Positions 34,322 through 44,983 are shown, counted from the first letter of the stretch. The stretch is 64,000 bases of DNA from Mesorhizobium sp. (GCF_004962245.1 NZ_SUHQ01000007.1:166275-230274), one strand, 5' to 3'. The notes: a model not told the origin generated them from the letters alone. Translations and numbers: made by a program.

Positions 34322-35449
34322 ATGGAATTCTCTCCTCAACAGGACGATGCGCTGAAAGCGGTCGCCAACTGGCTCAAGACCGGAAAGCCGCAGCTCTTTC
34401 GGCTGTTCGGCTATGCCGGCACCGGCAAGACGACGCTGGCGCGCTATTTCGCCGAGCATGTCGACGGCCAGGTGCAGTTCGCCGCCTTCACCGGCAAGGC
34501 AGCGCAGGTGCTGCGTTCCAAGGGCGCGGTCAACGCCCGCACTATTCATTCGCTGATCTACCGGCCGAAGGGCGAGGAATCGGTAGCAGACGAGGTGACC
34601 GGCAAGACCTCGATGTCGCCGACCTTTTCGCTCAACCGGCAAAGCCCGATCTCGCGGGCGAAACTGGTGGTCATCGACGAATGTTCGATGGTCGACGAAC
34701 AGCTTGGCCGCGACCTGATGAGTTTCGGCACGCCGATCCTTGTTCTCGGCGACCCCGGCCAATTGCCGCCGATCTCGGGCGGCGGCTTCTTCACCGACCA
34801 TGAGCCGGATATCCTGCTCACCGAAATTCACCGACAGGCGCGCGACAACCCGATCATCCGGCTGGCCCTCGACGTGCGCGAAGGTCGCGAATTCATGCGC
34901 GGCGACTACGGCACGGCACAGGTGATCGGCAAGGAAGACGTCACCCAGGAGCTGGTATTAAAGGCGGACCAGGTGCTGGTCGGCACCAACAGGACGCGGC
35001 GTCGCTATAATCAGCGGTTGCGCGAGCTGAAGGGGTTCAATGCCGACTACCCGCAGGCCGGCGACAAGCTCGTCTGCCTGCGCAACGACCCGGCCAAGGG
35101 GCTGCTCAACGGCTCGCTGTGGAAGGTGATGACCTCGTCGCGCGAGACGGTCAAGCCCGGCATCAATTTGCTGGTCTCACCCGAGGAGGACGACCCGGAC
35201 CGCGGCGTTGCCAAGATCAAGCTGCTCAAGGCGGCGTTCGAAGATCCGGACGCTGACATTCCCTGGCAGCAGAAAAAGCGCTTCGACGATTTCGACTACG
35301 GCTACGCACTGACCGTGCACAAGGCGCAGGGGTCGCAGTGGAACGAGATCGTGCTCTTCGACGAAAGCTGGGCGTTCAAGGAAACCCGCCAGCGCTGGCT
35401 CTACACCGCGATCACGCGCGCGGCCGAGCGGCTGACGATTGTCAGGTAG
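34322..35449 (+). CDS. RecD-like DNA helicase (AAA/UvrD-C fold)
   Basis: A 375-residue superfamily 1 helicase. Walker A is GYAGTGKTT (residues 30-38), Walker B is VVIDECSMVDEQL, and the C-terminal UvrD-like block YALTVHKAQGSQWNEIVLFDE followed by YTAITRAAERLTIV matches RecD/TraA-type helicases. It lacks the N-terminal part of full RecD2, so it is the short stand-alone form found in many alphaproteobacteria. Probable roles are in DNA repair or replication-fork processing. The ATG at 34322 is preferred over an upstream GTG at 34274. Confidence 0.85.
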   Translation: MEFSPQQDDALKAVANWLKTGKPQLFRLFGYAGTGKTTLARYFAEHVDGQVQFAAFTGKAAQVLRSKGAVNARTIHSLIYRPKGEESVADEVTGKTSMSPTFSLNRQSPISRAKLVVIDECSMVDEQLGRDLMSFGTPILVLGDPGQLPPISGGGFFTDHEPDILLTEIHRQARDNPIIRLALDVREGREFMRGDYGTAQVIGKEDVTQELVLKADQVLVGTNRTRRRYNQRLRELKGFNADYPQAGDKLVCLRNDPAKGLLNGSLWKVMTSSRETVKPGINLLVSPEEDDPDRGVAKIKLLKAAFEDPDADIPWQQKKRFDDFDYGYALTVHKAQGSQWNEIVLFDESWAFKETRQRWLYTAITRAAERLTIVR

Positions 35450-35479
35450 GCCGGTCGAGCCAGCAGCCGGGGAACCGCG

Positions 35480-35884
35480 TTACCGCGGGACAATCGGCCT
35501 GGCGTCGAGCCATTCCCAGGCGGCCGCTTCGTCCTCGCTCTTGAAATGCCTGAGTTCGATTGGCAACGAAGCAGGCAGCAAACCCCGCGCGTCGGGCACC
35601 CAGTTCGGCTCGCCGACCGCCGCGCAGCGGCCGACATGCTCCACGGCATGGGCCGTGCCCTGTTCGAGCGTTTCGTCCGACACATCGGCCCAATCGACGC
35701 CGTCATGGTCGACCAGGCGCACCAGCACGTCGATTCTCGGGTGCAGCGCATAAGCCGCCTCCAGCAATCCGAACAGGTTTTCCGCATCGGCCGCGGTGAC
35801 ATGGCCGACGACGTCGATGGCGAAAAGGTCGTCGCGGTCGGTGTCGACGCGGCGAACTGCCGGCACTTCTTCAAGATAATTCAC
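35480..35884 (-). CDS. STAS/SpoIIAA-like domain protein
   Basis: A 134-residue protein of the SpoIIAA-like (DUF3478-type) family. It alternates short strands and helices, with [43 protein letters not shown] as its core. The GTG at 35884 is chosen because AGGAAG lies six bases before it. Members are small soluble proteins whose function is unknown; a binding or regulatory role is guessed. It converges on the RecD-like gene with a 30-base gap. Confidence 0.75.
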   Translation of the reverse strand: MNYLEEVPAVRRVDTDRDDLFAIDVVGHVTAADAENLFGLLEAAYALHPRIDVLVRLVDHDGVDWADVSDETLEQGTAHAVEHVGRCAAVGEPNWVPDARGLLPASLPIELRHFKSEDEAAAWEWLDARPIVPR

Positions 35885-35997
35885 GAGGGCTTCCTCTTGC
35901 TGGACATTATCCGCCCTTCTGGAACACCGAAAACCCCCTGTCTGTTCCCACCAAAGGCGGTATAGATGGCCGCAAATACATCCGGACCCGAGAAGCC

Positions 35998-36738
35998 ATG
36001 CCCGCAAAGCTCTCCGTCAATCTCAATGCCATCGCCATGCTGCGCAACCGGCGCGACCTGCCGTGGCCAAGCGTCATCGGGCTTGGGCGTCTGGCGCTGG
36101 CCGCGGGAGCGCATGGGCTGACGGTGCATCCGCGGCCCGATGAGCGGCACACCCGGCATTCCGACCTGCCGGAGATCAGGGCGCTTATCGATGACGAATT
36201 CCCCAAGGCTGAATTCAACATCGAGGGCTATCCGACGGAGGAATTCCTGGCGCTTGTGGAAAAGCACCAGCCGGAGCAAGTGACGCTGGTGCCCGACGAC
36301 CCTGCCCAGGCTACCTCGGACCATGGCTGGAACTTCGCCGCCGAGACTGCGTTCCTGACACCAATCGTCAAGCGCCTGAAGAAAGGCGGCTTTCGCGTGT
36401 CATTGTTTTCTGACGCGGACCCGGCAGGCGTGAAGGCCGCGCGCGACACCGGCGCCGACCGGATCGAGCTCTACACGGGGCCGTATGGCAGCTACCATTC
36501 CGATTCTGCAAAGGCGGAGAAAGAGCTGGAAAGATTGGGAAAAACCGCTGACGCCGCGCTTGCCGCCGGACTTCAGGTCAATGCCGGCCACGATCTGGTG
36601 GTGAGCAACCTGCCGGCACTGGCAAAGCGCATCCCGGCATTGGCCGAAGTGTCCATCGGACATGGGTTGACAGCCGATGCATTGGAGTATGGCATGGCCG
36701 GCACGGTCAAGAGATATCTGAAGGCCTGTGGGTGGTAG
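35998..36738 (+). CDS. pdxJ: Pyridoxine 5'-phosphate synthase
   Basis: Closes the pyridoxine ring from 1-deoxyxylulose 5-phosphate and 3-amino-acetone phosphate in DXP-dependent vitamin B6 synthesis. The 246-residue protein has [21 protein letters not shown], the substrate-binding [27 protein letters not shown] and the C-terminal [11 protein letters not shown] and [15 protein letters not shown] blocks of PdxJ. It is a monocistronic gene upstream of kup. Confidence 0.95.
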   Translation: MPAKLSVNLNAIAMLRNRRDLPWPSVIGLGRLALAAGAHGLTVHPRPDERHTRHSDLPEIRALIDDEFPKAEFNIEGYPTEEFLALVEKHQPEQVTLVPDDPAQATSDHGWNFAAETAFLTPIVKRLKKGGFRVSLFSDADPAGVKAARDTGADRIELYTGPYGSYHSDSAKAEKELERLGKTADAALAAGLQVNAGHDLVVSNLPALAKRIPALAEVSIGHGLTADALEYGMAGTVKRYLKACGW

Positions 36739-36841
36739 AGATGGAAGCCTCGCATTGCGGACATGGCAGCCATCACGTCGGGGCACTTGATATTGCATCG
36801 CAGCAAGCGTAGAGCACCGCCCGCTTATCGGAGTGTCGCCT

Positions 36842-38755
36842 ATGGCCCTTACCAACACTGGTAGTGAGGCAGAACCCGTCGAACAATCGAGCCATCCTGA
36901 GGTCGAAAAGCACAGCACCAAGGTCTTGATGCTGGGCGCGCTGGGCGTTGTCTACGGCGACATCGGCACCAGTCCGATCTATGCGCTTCGCGAAGCACTG
37001 CATGCTTCGTCCGGCACCGATCCGCGCAGCGCCGTTCTGGGCGTTCTGTCGCTGATCGTCTGGGCGTTAACGATTATCGTGACAATAAAATATGTCGCCT
37101 TCGTGCTTCGGGCGGATAACAAGGGTGAAGGCGGTACGCTGTCGCTTATGGCGCTGGCCCGGAAAGCTTATCCGGCTGGTTCCAGCATCATTCTTGGCAT
37201 TGGTCTCTGCGGAGCCGCACTGTTTTTCGGTGACGCGATCATAACGCCGGCTATCTCGGTGCTTTCAGCGGTGGAAGGTCTGAGCGTCGTGACCCCGGCG
37301 TTCGATCCGTACGTGGTTCCCATTACATTGGTGATTCTTGCCGTCTTGTTTGCCGTGCAGCGCTTCGGGACTGGTAGAGTGGCCTCCGTTTTCGGGCCGG
37401 TCACGGCGCTCTGGTTTCTGGCGATCGGCATTGCCGGATTGCTGCACATCCTCGACGACCCCTCGGTGCTTTTGGCAATCAACCCCTATTATGCGGTCGT
37501 CTACCTTGCCGAAGCCAAAACGGGCGCATTTCTTACGGTCGGCGCGGTTTTTCTGGCGGTCACCGGTGCTGAAGCGCTTTATGTCGATCTCGGCCACTTC
37601 GGTCGCCGTCCAATCGTACTCGCCTGGTTCTGGATCGTCTTCCCTTGCTTGCTACTCAGCTATTTTGGGCAAGGCGCATTCGTTCTTGCTCACGGTGGGC
37701 TGCCCGACAATCCGTTTTTCCAGATGCTGCCAGATTGGGCACTGATACCGATGGTCGCGCTCGCAACAGCAGCGACCGTCATCGCCAGTCAAGCCGTTAT
37801 CTCCGGGGCGTTTTCGCTGACCCGGCAGGCGGTGCAGCTCAATCTTCTGCCCAGAATCGAGGTTCAGCATACGTCCGAGATGCAGCTCGGCCAAATTTAC
37901 ATGCCGCGCGTGAACCTCATTCTCGCACTCGGCGTGATGCTGCTGGTCGTCGGCTTCGGCAGTTCGAGTTCCCTGGCTTCCGCCTATGGAATTTCGGTGA
38001 CCGGCGAGATGCTGATGACGACTATTTTGCTATTCGTGGTGATGCGGTGGCAATGGAAATGGCAGGTCGCACTCGCTGCGGCGCTCGCGCTGCTCTTTGG
38101 CACGATAGATACCGGCTTCTTCCTGGCAAATGTCGTGAAATTCGTGGAAGGCGGATGGGTTTCGATCGCTGTTGCCTGCATCATGGGGCTGATCATGGGG
38201 ACCTGGATACGCGGCAGCCGCTATCTGTTCGACAAGACGCGCAGGAACGAGATTCCGCTCGATTTCCTTGCCGGCAATTTGTTGAAGAAGAAGCCGCAGT
38301 TGGTGTCAGGTACGGCCGTGTTCCTGACCAGCGATCCACTCAGCGCACCGACCGCGCTGATGCACAGCCTGAAGCACTACAAGGTGTTGCACGAACAGAA
38401 CGTCATCCTGTCGGTGGTGACGGCGCAGCAGCCTCTCGTGCCCGATAGCGATCGGGTCAAGATGGAAACGATCAACGAGCTGTTCATGCGGGTGACGCTG
38501 ACCTTCGGCTACATGGAGCAGCCCAACATCCCGCGTGCGCTGGCGATTTGTCGCAAGCAGGGCTGGAAGTTCGATATCATGACGACGTCCTTCTTCCTGT
38601 CGCGGCGCTCGCTCAAGGCGTCACCCAATTCCGGCATGCCGGTGTGGCAGGACAAGCTGTTCATCGGACTGGCGCGCACGGCGGCGGATGCGACCGAGTA
38701 TTTCCAGATCCCGACCGGGCGTGTGGTCGAGATCGGCACGCAGGTGGCTATTTAG
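36842..38755 (+). CDS. kup: KUP-system potassium transporter
   Basis: A 637-residue potassium uptake protein with about 12 membrane spans and a cytosolic C-terminal domain. The N-terminal signature [22 protein letters not shown] is diagnostic, as is [21 protein letters not shown], which holds a conserved part of the ion path. The ATG at 36842 follows CGGAG at eight bases; a GTG at 36833 is less likely. It ends shortly before a family A repeat. It is one transcription unit with no other genes. Confidence 0.95.
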   Translation: MALTNTGSEAEPVEQSSHPEVEKHSTKVLMLGALGVVYGDIGTSPIYALREALHASSGTDPRSAVLGVLSLIVWALTIIVTIKYVAFVLRADNKGEGGTLSLMALARKAYPAGSSIILGIGLCGAALFFGDAIITPAISVLSAVEGLSVVTPAFDPYVVPITLVILAVLFAVQRFGTGRVASVFGPVTALWFLAIGIAGLLHILDDPSVLLAINPYYAVVYLAEAKTGAFLTVGAVFLAVTGAEALYVDLGHFGRRPIVLAWFWIVFPCLLLSYFGQGAFVLAHGGLPDNPFFQMLPDWALIPMVALATAATVIASQAVISGAFSLTRQAVQLNLLPRIEVQHTSEMQLGQIYMPRVNLILALGVMLLVVGFGSSSSLASAYGISVTGEMLMTTILLFVVMRWQWKWQVALAAALALLFGTIDTGFFLANVVKFVEGGWVSIAVACIMGLIMGTWIRGSRYLFDKTRRNEIPLDFLAGNLLKKKPQLVSGTAVFLTSDPLSAPTALMHSLKHYKVLHEQNVILSVVTAQQPLVPDSDRVKMETINELFMRVTLTFGYMEQPNIPRALAICRKQGWKFDIMTTSFFLSRRSLKASPNSGMPVWQDKLFIGLARTAADATEYFQIPTGRVVEIGTQVAI

Positions 38756-38763
38756 GGCACGCC

Positions 38764-38887
38764 GATATTCAGGTGATGCCGGTCCGCGAATGGCGGGTTC
38801 CTGCGCTTCCGGTACTCACGGACCAAATGTCCGCTCCGTTCCGGTTCTCGGAACCCACCATTCTCGACTCGGCCTGACCTGAATCTC
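38764..38887. repeat. Family A convergent-junction hairpin element, copy 3
   Basis: Arms at 38764-38801 and 38850-38887 are inverted copies matching at 30 of 38 positions, with a sequence unlike the arms of the other copies. The core carries CGGAC-CAAAT-GTCCG with the flanking CTTCCGGTACT and CTCCGTTCCGG. It lies between kup and the converging NmrA-type gene. Confidence 0.85.
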
Positions 38888-38962
38888 GACATACCCCGGC
38901 GGATCGGTGAAGGGCTGTGCCTGACAGCAAGGCCCTTGCCACACCCGGCGAAGCCGCCGACT

Positions 38963-39853
38963 TCAGCCAGCCAAAGCTGCCTTGTTCGCCTCGAGGAAAT
39001 GCCTGAGCGATTGCGGCTTCTTGCCTGAAAGCGTCTCGATCGCGTCGGTTACCATGCCGATACGGCCCGAGCGCGTGTTGGTGTCGAAGGAAACGATGAC
39101 AGGGGCAAAATCCGAGGGAGTGCCCGCCGCCTTCAGTCCTTCGGTCAGCGCTTCGTCCGAAAGCTGGACGACTTCGATGGGCTTGCCGGTGACGTCGGTC
39201 ACCAGGGCCGCGATCTCGGCGACCGTATGGGCCTGCGGACCCGTCAGCGTGTATGTGGTGCTTTCGGAAGCGCCCGAAGCAAGGCCGGCGGCGATCGCCG
39301 CGGCCATGTCGTCGCGGGCGCCATGGGCAATGCGGCCGTCGGCAGCGGATGTATACCAGTATCCGGATGCAATGGCGTGGGGCAGCGACATGAACAGGTT
39401 CTCCTGGTACCAGCCGTTGCGGAAGATCGTATAGGGGATGCCGCTCGCCTTGATCGCCTGCTCGGTCCCGTAGTGATCGCCCGCAAACAGCACCGGCGAT
39501 CCTGGCTCCGGGTTTGGCATCGAGGTGTAGAGCAGATGTGAAACGCCGGCCTTCCTGGCAGCGGCGACTGCATTCTCATGCTGCTTGAGGCGCTTGCCCC
39601 CGAGGTCGATCTCGCCGGTCGAGATGATCAGGACCCTGTCGGCGCCCTTGAATGCGTCGACGAGCGACGCTGTCTCATCGAAATCGGCTTGCCTGATGGT
39701 GACGCCGCGCGCCGCCAGGTCGGCGAGGGTTTCCGGATTACGCGTGGCGGCGATGATGCGCGCGGGCGCAACCTTGAGCGTGTCCAGCAGATGATGGATG
39801 ACGCCGCGGCCGAGCTGGCCGGAGGCGCCGGTGACGAGAAGGGTTTCGGTCAT
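38963..39853 (-). CDS. NmrA/QorB-like NAD(P)-dependent quinone reductase
   Basis: A 296-residue SDR-type protein of the NmrA-like family. The Rossmann motif GASGQLGRGVIHHLL is at residues 9-23. The overall form, with YTSMPNPEPGSPVLF and FRNGWYQENL, matches QorB, NAD(P)H:quinone oxidoreductase 2. It would reduce quinones or act as a redox-sensing protein. It is divergent from the HxlR-type regulator, the same arrangement as the ytfG-ytfH pair of Escherichia coli, so the regulator probably controls it. Confidence 0.87.
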   Translation of the reverse strand: MTETLLVTGASGQLGRGVIHHLLDTLKVAPARIIAATRNPETLADLAARGVTIRQADFDETASLVDAFKGADRVLIISTGEIDLGGKRLKQHENAVAAARKAGVSHLLYTSMPNPEPGSPVLFAGDHYGTEQAIKASGIPYTIFRNGWYQENLFMSLPHAIASGYWYTSAADGRIAHGARDDMAAAIAAGLASGASESTTYTLTGPQAHTVAEIAALVTDVTGKPIEVVQLSDEALTEGLKAAGTPSDFAPVIVSFDTNTRSGRIGMVTDAIETLSGKKPQSLRHFLEANKAALAG

Positions 39854-39897
39854 GGGAAGTCCTGTCGTTGCGCCGGGAGCGGCGGGTGCCTAGATAA

Positions 39898-39912
39898 GTC
39901 TCGAAAAGAGAC
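39898..39912. promoter_or_regulatory. Candidate HxlR operator
   Basis: GTCTC-GAAAA-GAGAC is a short inverted repeat with a five-base spacer, located in the divergent region between the QorB-like and HxlR genes, 45 bases from the first and 78 from the second. Confidence 0.45.
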
Positions 39913-39990
39913 CAGCACTAAAATAGGAATTGACCAACCCTCGTAAAGAAGGCAGTTTTGCGGGAGGTAGGCAGGCTCAGGGAACCAGCA

Positions 39991-40401
39991 ATGGACAGCA
40001 AGATCGTCAATCTGAGATCGAAGCTCGAGATCTACAAAGCGGGCAGCGGTGGGGGCAACATTGCGGATTGTCCGGTTCGCGATGTGATCCAGGGCATCAG
40101 CAACAAATGGAGTTCGCTGCTGATGATGGCGCTGGCCGAAAAACCGTACCGGTTCGGCGAATTGCGGCGGCTGGTGCCCGACATCTCACAGCGCATGCTC
40201 ACCCAGACGCTGCATGATTTGCAGCGCGACGGTTACGTCCATCGCGAGGTGTTCCCGACCAAGCCGCCGAGCGTCGAATACAGTCTGACCGATCTCGGAA
40301 GCTCGATGTTCGGACCCCTGCACCAACTGCTCCAGTGGGCCGAGCGCAATCATGGCGCCGTGCGCGACGCGCGGAAAGCTTTCGATGCAGCCCAAGCCTG
40401 A
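39991..40401 (+). CDS. HxlR-family transcriptional regulator
   Basis: A 136-residue MarR-like winged-helix protein of the HxlR (DUF24) type. The core [59 protein letters not shown] is typical, with the single N-terminal cysteine (GNIADCPV) that often senses quinones or electrophiles. The ATG at 39991 follows CAGGGAA at eight bases. It probably regulates the divergent QorB-like reductase. Confidence 0.9.
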   Translation: MDSKIVNLRSKLEIYKAGSGGGNIADCPVRDVIQGISNKWSSLLMMALAEKPYRFGELRRLVPDISQRMLTQTLHDLQRDGYVHREVFPTKPPSVEYSLTDLGSSMFGPLHQLLQWAERNHGAVRDARKAFDAAQA

Positions 40402-40554
40402 TTCCTTCAATACCAGCGGCAATGGCCTGATTTGGCGATACCGCTGAAGGATGGTGCCCGCCGGTTGGGCTCGGCGGACAATGGGCATTTCTCTGGACAT
40501 CGCGATTGCCGGCGCCGCCTTGCCTCGATGGTGGCTGGAACCGTGATCGATCGG

Positions 40555-41280
40555 TCAGGCGGATCGGGACCAAGGAAGCGCAGTGGCCGCCTCGTTGCGG
40601 CGGATGATTTTCGAAAGATGCGAACCCTTCGCTTCCAGGAATGCGTGAAGCCGCTGTGGATAGTCCGGGGTGACAGCGTCCTTCACCGACTTGCGTTCGT
40701 GCAATCCCTTCCGCCAGGCCTCGACAAGCGGCTTATCGCTCAAGATGCCGAAATCGCCGATCAGATCGAAGGTGTCGAAATAGCGGAAGATTGGCCCATA
40801 GACCGCATCGACCAGTGAAAAGCGCTCGCCGGCGAACCAAGGTCCGGCTCGGCCAGCCGCCAGTTCGGCTTCGAGACGATCGAACATCGCCGACAGACCT
40901 TCGCTTTCGGCAAGGAAGGCGGCCTCGGTCGGTGCGGAATAGAGTCGGCCAATCGCGTTGAGGATGGCCGAGCCGAACTCGATCCAGGCGCGATGCCGGG
41001 CGCGGGCCAGCGGGTCGGCAGGATGGAGTGGGTTGGCCTGCGTTTCCTCGAGGAATTCGAGGATGACCGCAGATTCGAAGACCACCGTTTCTTCGCCGTT
41101 TTGCTGCACGCACAGCAGCGGCACCTTGCCGAGCGGCGATATCGCCTTGAACCAGGCCGGCTTGTTGGCGAGATCGATGGTGATCCGCTCGAACGGCACG
41201 CCCTTCTCGCGGAGCGAAATGGCAGCGCGCTGCACGTAGGGACAAAGATGGTGACTGACGAGAACGAGCTTGTCGGTCAT
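40555..41280 (-). CDS. Glutathione S-transferase family protein
   Basis: A 241-residue GST. The N-terminal thioredoxin-like domain starts KLVLVSHHLCPYVQRAAISLREKGVPFERITIDL, with the CPYV cysteine at C13 suggesting an Omega or Beta-like enzyme that works on disulfides or dehydroascorbate rather than a serine or tyrosine class. FESAVILEFLEE is the glutathione-binding segment. The start ATG at 41280 follows GGAG at six bases. It is divergent from the MarR gene across three operator-like palindromes. Confidence 0.88.
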   Translation of the reverse strand: MTDKLVLVSHHLCPYVQRAAISLREKGVPFERITIDLANKPAWFKAISPLGKVPLLCVQQNGEETVVFESAVILEFLEETQANPLHPADPLARARHRAWIEFGSAILNAIGRLYSAPTEAAFLAESEGLSAMFDRLEAELAAGRAGPWFAGERFSLVDAVYGPIFRYFDTFDLIGDFGILSDKPLVEAWRKGLHERKSVKDAVTPDYPQRLHAFLEAKGSHLSKIIRRNEAATALPWSRSA

Positions 41281-41379
41281 TTCATTCTCCAGACATTGGT
41301 TCAAGGCGCCGGCTGCCCGTGTCCGGGATGTCGGCGGTCTTGCAGATTTCCTGTTTCATTGCAGTGTCGTCCGATATTA

Positions 41380-41440
41380 ATGCAATTGCATCTACATATG
41401 AATGCATTTGCATCTATTGTCAACCTTGATGCAATTGCAT
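41380..41440. promoter_or_regulatory. Three tandem MarR operator-like palindromes
   Basis: ATGCAATTGCAT at 41380-41391 and 41429-41440 are identical perfect palindromes; ATGCATTTGCAT at 41402-41413 differs by one base. They are spaced 22 and 27 bases apart, lying in the gap between the GST (minus) and MarR (plus) genes. The symmetric 12-base unit is the usual size for a MarR dimer site. Confidence 0.7.
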
Positions 41441-41460
41441 CTATCGCCTATGCTGCAACC

Positions 41461-41919
41461 ATGACGGAGAAAGCCATCCCTTCGCCTGCGGCTATCAAGG
41501 CCTGGGCGCGCCTGATACGCGTTTCGCGTCAGTTGGTGGAAAGAGCCGAAGACGCGCTGAAAGACAGCAGCTTACCGCCGCTTGCCTGGTACGACGTGCT
41601 GCATGAGCTTGCCGAAGCGGGCGAGGGCGGGTTGCGGCCATTCCAGCTGATCGAGCGCACACTGTTTGCGCAATACAACATCTCCCGCTTGCTGGCGCGG
41701 CTCGAAGCGGACGGGCTGGTCGAGAAGCTCAGGGTTGCCGATGACGGCCGAGGACAGACAATCCGCATTACAGGGAAGGGGCGCGAGACGCGGCGCCGCA
41801 TGTGGGCCATTTACGGACGATCGATCGCGGAACTGGTCGGCGCCAAGCTTTCCCATGACGACCTGGACGCATTGTCGGCCCTGCTTGGACGGCTGCGCGA
41901 TCCTGCCACCCTGGAATGA
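41461..41919 (+). CDS. MarR-family transcriptional regulator
   Basis: A 152-residue winged-helix MarR protein: LPPLAWYDVLHELAEAGEGGLRPFQLIERTLFAQYNISRLLARLEADGLVEKLRVADDGRGQTIRITGKGRE contains the helix-turn-helix and the beta-wing with the conserved D-G-R residues. The ATG at 41461 is preferred because upstream in-frame codons pass through the operator palindromes. It probably represses itself and the divergent GST gene. Confidence 0.9.
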   Translation: MTEKAIPSPAAIKAWARLIRVSRQLVERAEDALKDSSLPPLAWYDVLHELAEAGEGGLRPFQLIERTLFAQYNISRLLARLEADGLVEKLRVADDGRGQTIRITGKGRETRRRMWAIYGRSIAELVGAKLSHDDLDALSALLGRLRDPATLE

Positions 41920-41960
41920 TGCTGCCTTGGCACCCAAGATCGAGGTGTATTGCAGCGGCG

Positions 41961-42389
41961 TCAGGCGCTGCCCCAGAGGAATGCCAGTGCCGCCAGCACG
42001 CCAAGCATGACGCGAACCAGATGCAGATTGCCCCATTTGACGATCAACGTCCTGGCCTGCGGATTGGTGGCGGCCGCATCCATTGTCTCTAGCAATCGGT
42101 TTGACGGCATCATTACGACAAGCGTCCATGGCCAAGGCAGGATGATCAGCACCGCCCCGACCAGATAGGCGAGACTGCCGGTCTGCCACCAGGCAACGGC
42201 ACCGAGAACACAGGCGACGACCGCGATCGACGCCTGCATGGCGGCGCCGCGCTTGTAGGATGGCTGCCATTCCTGCAGCAACGCCCTGTCATCAAGACGA
42301 AGCCGCGCCGGCTGCTCGGCGACGCTGACATAGATGGCGGCGCCGGCGAAAGCGGCGGCAACGGTCAAGGCAAGCAGGCCTATGAACAT
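41961..42389 (-). CDS. DUF1772 membrane protein
   Basis: A 142-residue protein with about four membrane segments, starting MFIGLLALTVAAAFAGAAIYVSVAEQPARL. It fits the DUF1772 family, whose function is not known. The ATG at 42389 follows GGAAGGAAG closely. It is divergent from a TetR gene, which probably controls it, and converges on MarR with a 41-base gap. Confidence 0.8.
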   Translation of the reverse strand: MFIGLLALTVAAAFAGAAIYVSVAEQPARLRLDDRALLQEWQPSYKRGAAMQASIAVVACVLGAVAWWQTGSLAYLVGAVLIILPWPWTLVVMMPSNRLLETMDAAATNPQARTLIVKWGNLHLVRVMLGVLAALAFLWGSA

Positions 42390-42509
42390 CTTCCTTCCGC
42401 GGCATATGTTCCGGTAAGACCGTTCCCGTAAAAGGCCGTTCCGGAAGGCGCCAAAAAAACGGAGATAGGGCTTGCACCGTCTCGGACAATACGCCATAGA
42501 CATGCCGAA

Positions 42510-42522
42510 CCGTAACGTACGG
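42510..42522. promoter_or_regulatory. Candidate TetR operator
   Basis: CCGTA-ACG-TACGG (extended GAACCGTAACGTACGGTAC) is a short palindrome in the divergent region between the DUF1772 and TetR genes, 44 bases before the TetR start. Confidence 0.5.
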
Positions 42523-42565
42523 TACGCACTGGGCGAGCGGCGCCATCATCGAACGGGAAAAGAGT

Positions 42566-43234
42566 TTGTTGCAGGCAAGCGTCGACATCGACACTGGCGA
42601 AACGCTGACGGAGCGGCAGAAAGCGGTGCTCGACGCCGCACTTCGCCTGCTGGTCGAAGAGGGCGATCACCTGACCATGGCCGCCGTGGCGCGGCGGGCG
42701 AGCTGTTCCAAGGAAACGCTCTACAAATGGTTCGGCGATCGCGACGGGCTTTTGACGGCAACGGTGCAATGGCAGGCCTCCAAGGTGCGGGTGGTGCCGG
42801 TCGACCGCAAGGGGCTTGACCTTGCTTCGCTGACGGCGAGTCTCGAACGCTTTGCGTCCGACTGGCTCAAGGTGATTTCGAGCGACACTTCGATCGCATT
42901 GAACCGGGTGGCGGTCGGTCACGCTGGCCCACTCAAGCGGAAGGACGGGAAGGACGATCTCGGCGCCATCGTGCTGGAGAACGGCCGCTTCGCGCTGGCC
43001 AGGCGCCTGAAGCCGGTGCTGGAAGCAGGCCAGCAGGCCGGGCTTCTCGAGTTCTCGGATGCCGAAACGGCATTCCGCACCTTTTTCGGGCTGGTCGCCC
43101 GTGACGTGCAGATCCGCCTTCTGCTCGGCGACCGGCTGGAATTGACTGATGCGGCGATCGGCGGCGATGCCGTCCGGGCGACGCAGCAGTTTCTCGCTCT
43201 TTACGGAGCAAAAACCGGGCCGCAAGGCCTCTGA
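42566..43234 (+). CDS. TetR-family transcriptional regulator
   Basis: A 222-residue TetR/AcrR regulator with the helix-turn-helix at about residues 16-62 (TERQKAVLDAALRLLVEEGDHLTMAAVARRASCSKETLYKWFGDRDGLL). No ATG precedes this block in frame, so the start is the TTG at 42566 or 42569. It lies 24 bases before ilvC and on the same strand, a common neighbourhood in rhizobia (recalled). It may also be co-transcribed with ilvC, but its likely target is the divergent DUF1772 gene. Confidence 0.87.
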   Translation: MLQASVDIDTGETLTERQKAVLDAALRLLVEEGDHLTMAAVARRASCSKETLYKWFGDRDGLLTATVQWQASKVRVVPVDRKGLDLASLTASLERFASDWLKVISSDTSIALNRVAVGHAGPLKRKDGKDDLGAIVLENGRFALARRLKPVLEAGQQAGLLEFSDAETAFRTFFGLVARDVQIRLLLGDRLELTDAAIGGDAVRATQQFLALYGAKTGPQGL

Positions 43235-44278
<1,044 letters not shown>

Positions 44279-44336
44279 TTGAACTCCACGGTCATTTCCT
44301 TGCGCGTCCTCAGGCTTTGCCCTGCGGGCGCGCGGA

Positions 44337-44376
44337 GATTTCGAAGAACAAGCTGGTCGACAAGGCCAAGGACTAA
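44337..44376 (+). repeat. Duplicate of the ilvC 3' end
   Basis: Forty bases that repeat 44239-44278, the last 12 codons and stop of ilvC, with two changes (stop TGA to TAA, Asn to Asp). The 58-base interval holds an inverted repeat (44302-44333) that could terminate ilvC transcription. Confidence 0.9.
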
Positions 44377-44389
44377 GGAAGCGCGCACC

Positions 44390-44505
44390 AATTCTGCCCT
44401 GCCGGCCATCTGATGCAGGTTTCCGCGCTTCCGGTGCTCACGAACTTTGTGTTCGCTCCGCTCAGGGTCTTGAAACCTGTGCCACCTGACCCGGCAGGGC
44501 GAATT
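44390..44505. repeat. Family A convergent-junction hairpin element, copy 4
   Basis: Arms AATTCTGCCCTGCCGG and CCGGCAGGGCGAATT pair with a one-base bulge, continuing through GCAGGTTTC and GAAACCTGT. The core has CGAAC-TTTGT-GTTCG, where the other copies have CGGAC and GTCCG. The paired G-to-A and C-to-T changes preserve the stem. It lies between ilvC and the converging PilZ gene. Confidence 0.87.
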
Positions 44506-44570
44506 CGCATCGGACTTTCCCGTGTCGAAACATCAAACCGGTGGGCGACCCGCTGGCGCCAACACTGTGT

Positions 44571-44855
44571 TCAGCCGTAGTGCCAGTGGGGCTTCCGTTC
44601 CGTACCGGTGAACATCACGCCGATGCGGTCTTCGCGGCGCCAGCGGACCACTGCCTTGTAGGCGATGCCGTCGGTCGGCACATAGAGCAGGAACTCGTCG
44701 GGCACGCGTGCGTCGATCGAGACCCTCAGTTCGGCGCCGCCGTCATGCATGTTGCGCACCGTGCATGTGACCTCGGAATGGGTCATGCCGGTCAGGATCG
44801 TCGCGCCCTTGAAGACGCGCTGCCTGCGTTTGCTCCTGTTTTCCTCTTCAGTCAT
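44571..44855 (-). CDS. PilZ-domain protein
   Basis: A 94-residue single-domain PilZ-like protein. The N-terminal basic motif (RSKRRQRVFKGA) supplies the RxxxR part of a c-di-GMP-binding site, and the barrel continues with VRNMHDGGAELRVSIDARVPDEFLLYV and VRWRREDRIGVMF. The second consensus motif, (D/N)xSxxG, is here NMHDGGAE, which is only a partial match, so c-di-GMP binding is uncertain. The GGDEF protein at 21.7 kb is a possible source of the ligand. The ATG at 44855 is chosen over a GTG nine bases upstream. Confidence 0.8.
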   Translation of the reverse strand: MTEEENRSKRRQRVFKGATILTGMTHSEVTCTVRNMHDGGAELRVSIDARVPDEFLLYVPTDGIAYKAVVRWRREDRIGVMFTGTERKPHWHYG

Positions 44856-44983
44856 CGCGCACAATTCCCGGGCGATCGTCGCATATCAGGTCGTATTGGC
44901 AAGATGATTAGGCCTGCCTGATAAACATAGCGTTATCATCGGCGGCGACGAAAACAATTTCCGCAGGCCCGGCCGAACGGGAA

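Noticed and set aside
36842..38755. kup looks slightly richer in A and T than its neighbours, suggesting recent transfer.
   Set aside because: No codon-usage or GC calculation was possible, and the gene is a standard chromosomal kup with no mobile element around it.
40402..40554. A fifth family A element between HxlR and GST.
   Set aside because: The gap has a short CAGCGG/CCGCTG inverted pair, but not the conserved core of family A.
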